A DNA stretch of 64,000 nt from Fulvia fulva (taxonomy: Eukaryota > Ascomycota > Dothideomycetes > Mycosphaerellales > Mycosphaerellaceae), in NCBI RefSeq assembly GCF_020509005.1, contig NC_063020.1:1922001-1986000 (forward strand). The letters run 5' to 3'. Positions 1 to 8,604 of the stretch are shown one piece after another. Positions within the stretch are counted from its first letter, which is position 1. Each line of letters begins with the position of its first letter. Below the pieces are notes generated by a model. It was not told the origin of the DNA. It did no database searches and saw only the letters and a list, made by a program, of their open reading frames with translations. Both the position numbers and the translations under genes were made by a program.

Positions 1-2
1 CG

Positions 3-1058
3 AACGAAGATGTTCCGGCCGTGAATCAGCTCGTGGTAGCTCTTTGCAGCAGCAAGCGACACGACTTCGACACCATCATGAACGTCGTCGCTGACCTGGC
101 GGACCGGAGAGCTCGATTCGAACCCCTGACGGTATCGACGTTGAGCTTGTTACACCTCAGTCGAGACGAAGTGCACGATGTCATCGACTTGCTCAATACA
201 CACTCATACCGATTCTCTTCGACTGAAAGAGAAGCTATTCGAACCAAGATAGTCGACTATTGCCTCGACAAGGCAACACCTGTCTCAAGGTCCTGGGACG
301 GATATACCATCCTTCGCAGCATCTTTGACGAAATGCCACGAACTCAGCGCACCGAACTCATGGTGTCCTTCTTCGAACGTCAACGACCGGACATGGCAGC
401 CAATGTCTTCCAGGGTATGCGGACACATTCTCGCCCCGACACTATTCCAACCGTGGACACCTATGTTGCGGCGTTCCTTGGTTCGGCCAAACTTCGAGAT
501 CTGGAAAGCTTGGAGATAATTCACAACCAGCTCAAGCTTGATTTCAACATAGACACCACCACGTACCTCTATAATGCTTTGATCATTGGCTACACCGCTT
601 GCGGTAAGCCTAGACGAGCACTCGACTTTTGGGAAGACATCGTCGCCAGCAAGGAAGGTCCGACATACAACAGTATACATATCGCACTGCGAGCATGTGA
701 GAAGGCTCCATTCGGAGATTTGAAAGCGCAAGAAATGTGGGCAAAGCTCAAGAGGCAGAATGTGGAGCTTGACCAAAGCTTGTGGGCCAGCTATGTTGCA
801 GCGCTAGCTGGAAACGGCGATAACGAACTGGCCATCACGACCATCGAGAAGGCAGATCAGAACAACGAGGTCGAGGTCGATGCTTTCCTTCTCGGTAGCC
901 TCTTCGGTGGATCTTCCGGCCAAGACCCTCAAGCTGAGATCGAGTCGTGGGCAAAGGAGAAGTATCCTCATGTGTGGGCTGAGCTTGAGAAGGTGCCAAT
1001 GGATACTAGGGAAGATGGGATGAGGTACTTTAGGATTGATCGCAGTGTCACGCCTTGA
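3..1058 (+). CDS. PPR-repeat protein, probably mitochondrial (5' end outside window)
   Basis: The frame is already open at the window edge; the first apparent start codon at 21 is a GTG, so the true start lies upstream and about 350 C-terminal residues are seen. The protein is helical, with pentatricopeptide-like units such as TYLYNALIIGYTACGKPRRA and a following unit around ALRACEKAP. PPR proteins bind organellar RNA or assist organellar complex assembly. The ending, with SWAKEKYPHVWAELEKV, recalls the complex I assembly factor CIA84 of filamentous fungi, but that is a resemblance from memory and not a confirmed match. No intron is needed. The next gene begins about 130 bases downstream on the same strand. 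Confidence 0.7.
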   Translation, partial: NEDVPAVNQLVVALCSSKRHDFDTIMNVVADLADRRARFEPLTVSTLSLLHLSRDEVHDVIDLLNTHSYRFSSTEREAIRTKIVDYCLDKATPVSRSWDGYTILRSIFDEMPRTQRTELMVSFFERQRPDMAANVFQGMRTHSRPDTIPTVDTYVAAFLGSAKLRDLESLEIIHNQLKLDFNIDTTTYLYNALIIGYTACGKPRRALDFWEDIVASKEGPTYNSIHIALRACEKAPFGDLKAQEMWAKLKRQNVELDQSLWASYVAALAGNGDNELAITTIEKADQNNEVEVDAFLLGSLFGGSSGQDPQAEIESWAKEKYPHVWAELEKVPMDTREDGMRYFRIDRSVTP

Positions 1059-1191
1059 TATTTCCCGCATGTGCGTTTGCTGCGCACGGACTGTGTTCTG
1101 GAGAAAGCTCGCCCGCAGCATTTCTATACTTAAGCCAGCGACTTCCTGCACAACATCGAGTGCACGCATCAATTCGGTGATGGGGCTCGAG

Positions 1192-2136
1192 ATGGCGGAC
1201 ACTGACGAACCTCCACCACAGTACATGCACAGCCCTCTCGTGTACGTTTCCCCCGGACCCATCATCTGCCACCGTTAACATTGATTAGCATCATCCGTCC
1301 GTACCTCGACCCGCCACCCGTCAAAGAGGAGCGCATCTCGAAACATGGCGCCCTCGTGTAGGTATTCGCATACTGAATGCTCGAGCATTGCTAACACTGC
1401 GCAGCATCGTCAAGCCGTACCTCGATGGCGGGCCGACACTGACAACCGTGAACGTCGCATCAGCTGTGGCATCTGAACGCACTCAGTCCATTGGCCCCGG
1501 ACATTCCGACACTACCGCTGCCAGTCACGAGTCTGGCGCCCTTATGTAGGTGGTTTGAAGCAGGGTACACGAGCGCTGCTGACCTAGACAGCATTATGAA
1601 GCCATACCTTGACAGCGCAGGCGACTAGAAGGCGTCACCCACGCTCCTCGGCATTCCAGCTGAGCTTCGCAATAACATTTATCGACTCGCTCTCACCGAT
1701 CCTGACGTTTTCTTTCTCGACCGCATGTCCTATCACGAGCCAGCACTACTACGGACATGCACCCAAATCCGCAACGAAGCGCGCAAGATATTTCTCGAGG
1801 AGAACATGTTCGTCATCGATGTACGGAGCTGCAGGCCAATCATGCCCAGCGCAGCGAGTGAGCATTGGTTCACGCACGTTTTGAGGATTCACTACACCCA
1901 TTGGGACCGTCCTATTTGGGAGAACTTGGAAGCGTGGCTCAAGTATCACTATCATGGTACCAGGCCGACTCTAGCCCCTGAGGCGCATGCTGGAAACTTC
2001 AACTGTGGCGTAGTCCGGGGCAGCGTTCGATCTTGTGCTTGTCATGAACGGGTTGGAGTGGGATCAGGTTGAGGCTGCGTTGAAAGCCTTCAAGATGGGG
2101 ATCGAGGCAGCGTCAGATGTTACCTACTGGGCATAA
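1192..2136 (+). pseudogene. 2EXR/F-box-like gene with three small repeated exons and an in-frame TAG
   Basis: Exons 1192-1241, 1289-1357, 1405-1545 and 1592 onward are separated by introns of 47, 47 and 46 bases with GT..AG ends. All are in phase 2 and each falls at the same place in a short repeated peptide, (A/P)LVI-x-(R/K)PYLD. The joined frame meets TAG at 1626-1628, then continues in the same frame straight into a conserved IPAELRNNIYRLAL module (2EXR type), which points to one gene interrupted by a nonsense codon rather than two genes. Near 2010-2025 the frame must shift (unseen intron or indel) to reach the likely C-terminus ending in TAA at 2134-2136. If the TAG is real, only a 98-residue peptide would be made. 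Function unknown. Confidence 0.55.
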
Positions 2137-2360
2137 GGATATATGAAGACAGCCGATTGGCGAAGAGAATGAAAGGCACACAGCGTACTCTAGCCACTAG
2201 AGCCTTCCGATCACGTCAGCAACGGACCGGGACAGTCACTTGGTTAGACAGCCACGTTGCAAACGTTCAGTATATCTGAGATCTCGCTGCACCGCTGTAA
2301 TAAGTGCAAAGGCTAATGGAAGAAATCAACTGAATGAATGCATGAGGCACATCGTCTCAA

Positions 2361-3320
2361 TCATACTTTCTGTCTCCAGAGCCAGCTCTCAAGAACACCA
2401 GTCCCGTCCGGAACATCGCTAAGCCTCGACTTCCATTTCGATGTCACACCAGCATTTTCATATTTCGTTGGATCTTGCGCCAGAACATCCAGCCGCTCAG
2501 CTTCCGTGCTTTCGACACCCTCACAAATGATTCTCGTCTCCCGAGCTCGTCGTGCGAAGACCGCAGCCCGAGCCCGATCTCCATGCATTGCGCAGATCTG
2601 GAACGCATCGTAGTACAGTCGCGGTAGGCGAAGATCATGGATCTGTTCTTCCTGGTAGATCTGCAGCAATGCGTGGCAGCCTTCGAGAGCTCGTTCTGGG
2701 GTTTGGCGGACGACCTTTGCATCTCCGATGGCTTCGTCTAGTTGCTGAGCTTTCCCCAGTCGCTCATCGCTCTTCGCCCGCTCGTCTGTCGGTAGGTCGC
2801 AAAGCTCACAATGGCAATCGAAGTTGAAGAAGTTCTTGAGATTGCTCTTACGCTCTTCGGAAGGTCCACCAACGATATAGCTCAAAGTCAGCTCTTCGCC
2901 TTCCTTAATCTCTCGAACAGCATGCACCATCATCCCGGCCAGCTTCTCATTCCAAGCGTGCTGTGCATTCGGCCGGCAAGAATGATTGATCCTAGCTGTC
3001 TCCGGAAATATGCCCCCGATATCACTGCTTGGGCCGAGAGGATATCCATTCGATCTGATAATGTTGCTGAAAGGATTCGAGCCTGGGAAGTTGTTGTGCA
3101 GAGACAAGAAGGCTCGCTGGCCTTCCTTGGGTAGTGCTTTAACGATGGTTCCTAGATCTTTCTCTATCGTCTCGGCGTTCTGTAGACTCTCTGTGGTAAA
3201 CAGAGCAGGCTCGTTGATGATGAGCTCCCCGGGCACTATCTTCCGGCTCGCAAGCAGACCTTTCCCTTTCCCGGGGATGCTTTGGAGAGTATATGGCCGG
3301 CCATCAAGGTTGAAAGACAT
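2361..3320 (-). CDS. SET-domain protein, SMYD-like without MYND finger
   Basis: A 319-residue single-exon protein. The SET core is visible: GKGKGLLASRKI near residues 17-28, the catalytic-fold motif RINHSCRPNAQ at 110-120, GEELTLSYI at 141-149, and a post-SET zinc cluster CHCELC at 169-174. The tail (roughly 190-300) is helical and TPR-like, ending in WLWRQKV. SET proteins methylate lysines using S-adenosylmethionine; this branch (SET5/SMYD-like, no MYND zinc finger) has many fungal members whose substrates are unknown. The start at 3320 gives the SET N-terminal beta strand immediately, so no upstream extension is needed. It is convergent with the gene ending at 2136. Confidence 0.85.
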   Translation of the reverse strand: MSFNLDGRPYTLQSIPGKGKGLLASRKIVPGELIINEPALFTTESLQNAETIEKDLGTIVKALPKEGQRAFLSLHNNFPGSNPFSNIIRSNGYPLGPSSDIGGIFPETARINHSCRPNAQHAWNEKLAGMMVHAVREIKEGEELTLSYIVGGPSEERKSNLKNFFNFDCHCELCDLPTDERAKSDERLGKAQQLDEAIGDAKVVRQTPERALEGCHALLQIYQEEQIHDLRLPRLYYDAFQICAMHGDRARAAVFARRARETRIICEGVESTEAERLDVLAQDPTKYENAGVTSKWKSRLSDVPDGTGVLESWLWRQKV

Positions 3321-4109
3321 TTTTGACCAACGAAAAGTTCATGAGATCAATAGAGAGATCGTAGCACTGGCAGTACGTACAAGCTCTGCACGCAGCACAG
3401 GCTGCACAGCAGAGGTCTCGAGAGCCAAGAATCCGCCATTGTGCCTGCGGTTTCCCGAGGATTAACCCATTGACACGACAAGCAGATTCGCTGGTTGCTA
3501 GTTAGCACTGGGCTGGCTGACTGGACGGCTCATGTTTGCGGTCTTGTACATCAGAAGTACACCAGAAGCGAAGAGCCGCAATTCATCTCCTACGCCTCGC
3601 GAATACGTCGCTGCCATGTCCACTCTCACAGATGTTCGCTCTTTCTGCCGCCATCATCGCGGTCGTCTTCTTGGCATCATGGTATCCCAAGTTGAGCGAT
3701 AGGAACACCTTCCATGACGGTCTTTGGCCTGACGTCTGATAATACTGATACAGTGCGCGGCACCTGCCGTGTTTGTTGATGGAGGTGATGTTGAGACAAG
3801 AAGGACAAGGTTGCCGCAAGCGAGCTTTCGCCACATGGCTTGGCAGAGGAGCTACATGTAGATCTACCTGCAGTATCCTCTACTCACATCACATCAACAT
3901 TCTTCACCTCCGTCAATACAGAGCCTAATGCATCAAATGGCAGCGTCCTACCGACCAGAGATACAATCCACTCTCCCGCCGCCAAAGCAGGGGACCTTGA
4001 ACAGAAAGAGTCACTGTGTGTACCGACCACCCAACTGTCCCCATATCGTGCTCGACATTACCCAACGCTTGGCATGCTTAAGGTAGTCGACATCGAATGG
4101 TGTATGTGG
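3321..4109. other. Intergenic, no supported gene
   Basis: Short ORFs occur on both strands, including one hydrophobic stretch near 3632-3700 (ALSAAIIAVVFLASW) that could be a membrane segment. None has convincing splice context or a recognisable domain. It holds the promoter of the SET gene on one side and the 3' flank of the small membrane protein gene on the other. Confidence 0.4.
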
Positions 4110-4519
4110 TCACTTAATCGACCGTCTCTGCGCATGGCTAGCTCTGGACTTCGCTCTAGTGCCCCTCCAATTCAGCTTCTTGTCGGAAGGCAGGAACCCA
4201 GGCCGAGCTCGCGGACCAAGCCTGCCTATGATAGCCCCGTCAGCCATTGAACTTCTTGTTGAGACGGGTCATGGACAGAGTGAATTGACGTACCTCGGTC
4301 CATACAGATCTGAAACCTTTGGCAGAACGGGAGGCACACTAGAGCTGCACCTGTCACGATACCTAAGCTCGACAACAGCAGTGCCGGACCCCACCACGAT
4401 CTTCGCTTCTCAGACGCTATCAAAGCCATCATCAGGAGGGAGGGCAAGAATATGGCCAAGCCGCACAGGTAACAGATCTTGGTCTCGAGGGAGGTAGGTA
4501 TTTTCATTGGGCGCACCAT
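4110..4519 (-). CDS. Small two-helix membrane protein, copy A of a tandem pair
   Basis: Two exons, 4519-4294 and 4225-4110, with a 68-base intron (GTACGT..ATAG) give 113 residues. Exon 1 carries CYLCG followed by two hydrophobic segments (about residues 20-34 and 45-63) joined by a charged loop. Exon 2 is a basic, glycine/arginine-rich tail starting RLGPRARPGFLPS and containing KLNWRGTRA. A paralogue lies immediately upstream on the same strand (4773-5210), with the intron in the same position and phase. The conserved CxLCG could bind metal or form a disulfide, but no function is known to me. The gene model rests on protein similarity between the two copies. Confidence 0.6.
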
Positions 4520-4772
4520 TGAGCGCCATCACTACGCATCTCGTAGCCTTTTGGCCCCTCATGATGTGTAGATTCTGATCACTATCCGACACGCAAAGGG
4601 CATGGAAGAAGATAACCATCTACTAATCAGTCTCTGCGGCGCTTTACCCGATACAGTTCGAGCTCGGGGCCAATGCGAGGCTGATGAGTATCTCCGCTGG
4701 AGCATTTGTTATACCCGCTGGAGCATGCGTTCGACGAACCGTCGGGATTGGTTGTCAACGTAATTAGGCACC

Positions 4773-5210
4773 TCACAGCAATAATGACCGCCCTGTGTCT
4801 GATTTCATCGATCGTCGGTTGATATGACCGGCTCGTGCGCCGGCTCTCGTTCCTTTCCAGTTCAACTTTCTCTGCGATGGCATAAACCCTGGGCGCGACC
4901 TTGGGCCTAGCCTGCCTGCGGTCAAATGTCAGTAATCATAACCAGAGTAAACGACCAGACAAGACTCACTACGCTCTCTCCAATCTTGGAACACTTTGGA
5001 GAATGGAAGCCAGACCAACAAGGCGCCCAAGGCAATGCCAAGGCTCGAGAGCAATAGCACCTGGGCCTGCGCTCTTGAGCTCTTCTCGTAGGCTGCTAGA
5101 CATAGCATCAGCAGTGATGGAAGCAGGAAGGCGGCTCCACAGAGTTGGCAGTTATTGTCTTCGGTGGTTGCTCGGCGGTGAGACAGCATGTTGTTGCAGA
5201 GATCAACCAT
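4773..5210 (-). CDS. Small two-helix membrane protein, copy B of a tandem pair
   Basis: Two exons, 5210-4970 and 4915-4773, with a 54-base intron (GTGAGT..CGCAG) give 127 residues. It aligns along its length with the gene at 4110-4519: CQLCG versus CYLCG, then LLPSLLM, LLLSSLGI and LPF shared across the two hydrophobic segments, then RLGPRSRPGFMPS and KLNWKGTRA in the tail. The ATG at 5210 was chosen because the longer frame opens only with GTG. The N-terminus (about 25 residues) is hydrophilic, so there is no signal peptide; the hydrophobic helices would anchor it. The copies have diverged well beyond a recent duplication. Confidence 0.6.
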
Positions 5211-6215
5211 ATCGACCGAGCGCTGGTGTACTGATGAGAGTGAGAGTAGTAGCCATAACACATCTGATGGAAACGAGGAAAGTGAGCGCCCTTTTACATA
5301 GCATCACGCTGCCATCACCTCCGAAACGGCCTGATAGCAGCAAATGCGAGGTTGCGTGCGAGCCTTCTTCACCGTACACCTGGATCCGGCCACGAGCCTT
5401 CCAGCATCAAGGAGGAAGCAGGACGCTCTGCCTTCATTCTCGACTTTCCAAAGCAGAAAGTAGCAAGTCCACGACGAAATACCATCCCCGTTCTCCGCCC
5501 TCCGCGGCGAACCCGCTAAAGCTCTACCTCTGTGCGACGGAAGGCTTGACAAGGCTCGGTGCGACGCGGTCATTGCTGCTAGAGTCGAGGGCTCCCAGTG
5601 ATCTCATTGGAGATGGAATCAAAGGATCCCTACGAATGATCGCAGCTAAGCATCACATCCCGGCTGAGAAACGCGGCCGCGAGCGTATGCGCTCATCTGG
5701 ACATGCAATGGAAATCAGGATGAAGCTTTATGGGATCGTCCGTGAGTGTGATGAGGCTGGGCGATGGAAGTGGCTTCAGCAATTACCTTGACTGTGGGTT
5801 GCACCAACGAATGAAGATGCTGGAGAGTTGTAGTAAGCATAAGGTCTTGAAGCGGGATTTCAAAGAGGATTGCTGACGATCCAGATCTTTCTCTCTCGTC
5901 GTTGTAGTGTGTTGGAACGTTGGAAGGAGATGGAATGTCTCCTACAGCGGTCAAGATATCGATGGCACGTTTTAAAGAGAAGAAAGAGGATGGCAGCGGT
6001 AGAGTCATGGTTGTAGGTGTCGTATTGTATCATGTGCGATATAGCTCCAAGGCTCAGGCTACGTAAGGCATACTACACTAACACGGCCTGTACACTGACA
6101 AAGCTTCTTAGCCATATCAACCACTTCTAGGAATCCTCCCAACCCAACCCATCCCTCCCCTCCCCTCAACTCTCCCACCTACCACCGTCCCCTCCCACCA
6201 CCAAACCCAAGCCCC
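5211..6215. other. Intergenic, no supported gene
   Basis: Open frames here are antisense shadows of the membrane-protein gene or have no recognisable composition. A weak ORF at 5715-6008 on the minus strand has no domain. Positions 6130-6210 are a pyrimidine-rich stretch (CCC/TCC runs). Confidence 0.4.
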
Positions 6216-6770
6216 TCAAACAGCACCAGGTCCCGCGGTAGCAACAAACCCCTCCCCACCACCACTACCCACCGCCCCAACATCCCCCCTCCTCCTCCGA
6301 AACTCCGTCTTCCTCAAAAGCCGATTAAATACCACCCTGATCTCCTTGTACGTACCCGACCCCTTCTTGTGCTCCACCTGCAACTGCTGATACTGCTCGT
6401 GGGCGTAGTGCTGAGCGGCGTCGAGGTGAGGGTGATGGTATTGGACGACTGAATTTTGAGCGCTGCTGGTGTCGGCCATGTGGGTGGGTTGGGTTGAGGT
6501 TAGGTGTGCTGGTGGGGGAATGGTGGGTGCTGATGTGGCAGTGGTTGCTGGTATTGGCTCGGGCACTGGTGCGGAGGTAGTAGGGTGTAGTGTTGCGTGT
6601 TCGCTGGAGGTAGCTGTCTGTGAGGAATTTGGATCTGGCGCTGGCACTGTTTGACTAGGTACGCTCTCAGAAGGTGCTGGGGCGGCCATGGCTGATGCTG
6701 GTGGAGCTGCGCTTGGAGCTTGGAGTGGTGTGGGAGTTTCTGCTATCGTAGGGTTGGTTTGAGGATCCAT
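6216..6770 (-). CDS. Hypothetical Pro/Ala/Thr/Ser-rich protein
   Basis: A 184-residue single-exon frame with an ATG at 6770. Residues 1-105 are low-complexity (Pro, Ala, Thr, Ser). Residues around 110-160 are different in character: HHPHLDAAQHYAHEQYQQL then HKKGSGTYKEIRVVFNRLLR, a probable helical, basic segment that may be the conserved part. A glycine-rich tail follows. I do not recognise a family. The low-complexity half is also open on the opposite strand, so the reading frame rests mainly on the ordered C-terminal segment. Confidence 0.45.
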   Translation of the reverse strand: MDPQTNPTIAETPTPLQAPSAAPPASAMAAPAPSESVPSQTVPAPDPNSSQTATSSEHATLHPTTSAPVPEPIPATTATSAPTIPPPAHLTSTQPTHMADTSSAQNSVVQYHHPHLDAAQHYAHEQYQQLQVEHKKGSGTYKEIRVVFNRLLRKTEFRRRRGDVGAVGSGGGEGFVATAGPGAV

Positions 6771-7282
6771 CGGTCTGAATGAGTTCTGGTCTTGTAACTG
6801 GATCGATGTAATTATTGTCTGTGAAGCAAGTCTTGTTGGATGGAGTCCTGTTGTAATTGAAGCTTGTATTGGTGGTGATGAAGACTCGTAGGATGGTGTG
6901 GTTCGAGAAAGTACAGACTGGGGAGCGACCGTACCGCAGCTCTGTGTTGTTCCTCACCGCGAGAAAGTGTAAACGGTGCAACATGGCAGTTGCGTATTGT
7001 CGAGAGCAGGTGCTTGTGAGACACAGGGTAGTCGCCACGAACGTGGACTGGAATGGCCGAGTAATCGATGTCATCTTTCGGCAGGAGTATCGAGTTGATC
7101 CAGATGAGCACAAAAGACACTGCGAGTGAATTCATTGCCATCCCGTGGGTAGCTCGATCGTGGTACACACTGCCATAACTGTGACTGCCTAGCACAATCT
7201 TTTGATGAACGCCACCACGCCTCGCTAAAATCCGCACGTCATTCCTCCATCTGGACGTCTGCCCAGCGATATGATCTAGGCT
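6771..7282. other. Intergenic, no supported gene
   Basis: Several overlapping short ORFs on both strands (for example 6812-7237 minus and 6857-7129 plus), none with a domain or credible splice sites. The segment should hold the 5' region of the gene at 6216-6770 and the 3' untranslated region of the RNA15 homologue. Confidence 0.4.
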
Positions 7283-8403
7283 CTAGATCGGCACACCATA
7301 CGACTGTCTGAGAGCAAGGATCTGTCGTTGCGCATCCTCTGGCATTGCGTAGATCTGCTCCCTCGTCAAGCGCAGGACTTGATTCACCAACTCTTGCTGA
7401 TTAGGAGCCCCAGCCGGAGGTGCGGCTTGCTGTTGCGGCGGTGGCTGGTACGCAGGTTGTGGCACTGGTGGTGTGGGGGCATACGTCGGGGCACCGAATT
7501 GAGGTTGCGGAGCCGGATAGCCGGAAGGTGGTTGTGGAGGATAGCCAGCAGGCACTTGCGGAGGGTAGCCTGGAGGATGTTGGGGAGGGTAACCGGGCGG
7601 GTGCTGGGGAAGTTGTTGCGGAACTGGAGGTTGTGGAATGGGAGGTTGTGGAGCTGGCGCGGGCGCGGGCGCGGGCGCTTGGTGTGGGACGAGGGATTGC
7701 ACGATGTTTGCATCGACGAGATTGAGCAGGAGCATTGCCTGGAAGACGGCGTAGCCGAGCTGAGGGGATGACGCCAGCAGAGCGGTGGCTTGTGTAGGGT
7801 TGCTAGCACAGATGCCCTTCATCTGGCTGATGAAGTCGAGCAAGTCGGGAGTCGGGTGTTGTGCGAGTGTCTGCGAGATGTGGTGTTAGGAAGAATGTGC
7901 TTTGCGACCACTTCAGCACCCGCACTATGCGTGCTTCGTCCTGCGCCTCTGTGTATCTCATGGCTTACCTTACTGATCGCATCAAACGCGGTCACGCCTG
8001 GCGGAAGCTGGACTCCCTGTGGAAGCGGTGGTAGTGCGGCCGAGTCCGGTCTGGCAGCTGGGGGCGCGGCATCGAAGTGAGCAGGCGGTGGCGCTCGATT
8101 GCCCTGGTTGTTGTTCTGGGCTTCGTTCTTGGTTGCGCGGTTGTCGTTGCTGAAGTCGACTCGTAGGGTCCGTCCATTCAGCTCGTACTCGTTCAGGTTC
8201 CTGATCGCTGACTGCGCGCTGTCGGTGTCCGAGTATTCCAAGAAGCCAAAGCCCTTTGGTTGTCCCGTCTCCTTGTCGTAGACCAGCCTGAAGTTCACGA
8301 CCTTGCCGCACGACGAGAAGATCTCCATGATCATCTCTTCGCTGACTCCATACGGGATGTTGCCGATGAAGACCACGCGGCCTCCCTTCTCGCGGTTCGC
8401 CAT
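7283..8403 (-). CDS. RNA15: Cleavage stimulation factor CstF64 / Rna15 homologue
   Basis: Exons 8403-7969 and 7870-7283 around a 98-base intron (GTAAGC..CGCAG) give 340 residues. An N-terminal RRM is clear: RNP2 VVFIGNIPYG and RNP1 KGFGFLEY. Exon 2 opens into the hinge (LLDFISQMKGIC..), which in this family binds Rna14/CstF77. A Pro/Gln-rich linker with repeated PPGYPPQ units follows, and the protein ends with the family's small C-terminal helical domain, LTREQIYAMPEDAQRQILAL. Rna15 binds GU/A-rich RNA during pre-mRNA cleavage and polyadenylation. The gene is transcribed away from CFT2, a subunit of the same machinery, 201 bases away. Confidence 0.92.
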
Positions 8404-8604
8404 GTTGTGTTGACGCGGTAGGGTAGTATGCGCTCGTGGCGGTGAAGGAGGGTGGTGGGAGATGTCGCCCGCTCCCGTCTTGGTTCTGGCGGAAGATGGC
8501 TGAAGGTGAAGATGGCTGCAGCACGGGCTGTCCCGCAAACATCACATTGTGACATTGACCAACAGGTGGCTGGCGATGATAGTACAGCGTCTTCGTGCAG
8601 CAAC
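8404..8604. promoter_or_regulatory. Shared divergent promoter region between RNA15 and CFT2
   Basis: Only 201 bases separate the two start codons (8403 minus, 8605 plus), so both promoters and 5' untranslated regions must lie here or overlap the genes. No TATA box is evident. The CFT2 frame stays open upstream to 8452, but the conserved N-terminus starts at 8605. Confidence 0.6.

Noticed and set aside
804..1265. Minus-strand ORF of 153 codons
   Set aside because: Antisense to the PPR gene and the first small exon.
4901..5791. Long plus-strand ORF (296 codons)
   Set aside because: It lies antisense to the spliced membrane-protein gene, has no domain, and its amino-acid composition is that of a shadow frame; the minus-strand gene is supported by its paralogue.
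7328..7771. Plus-strand Arg/Trp-rich ORF
   Set aside because: Antisense of the Pro/Gln-rich linker of RNA15.
8452..8604. Upstream extension of CFT2
   Set aside because: In frame, but the family starts at the MFNFTPLLG segment and the extension would overlap the divergent promoter.
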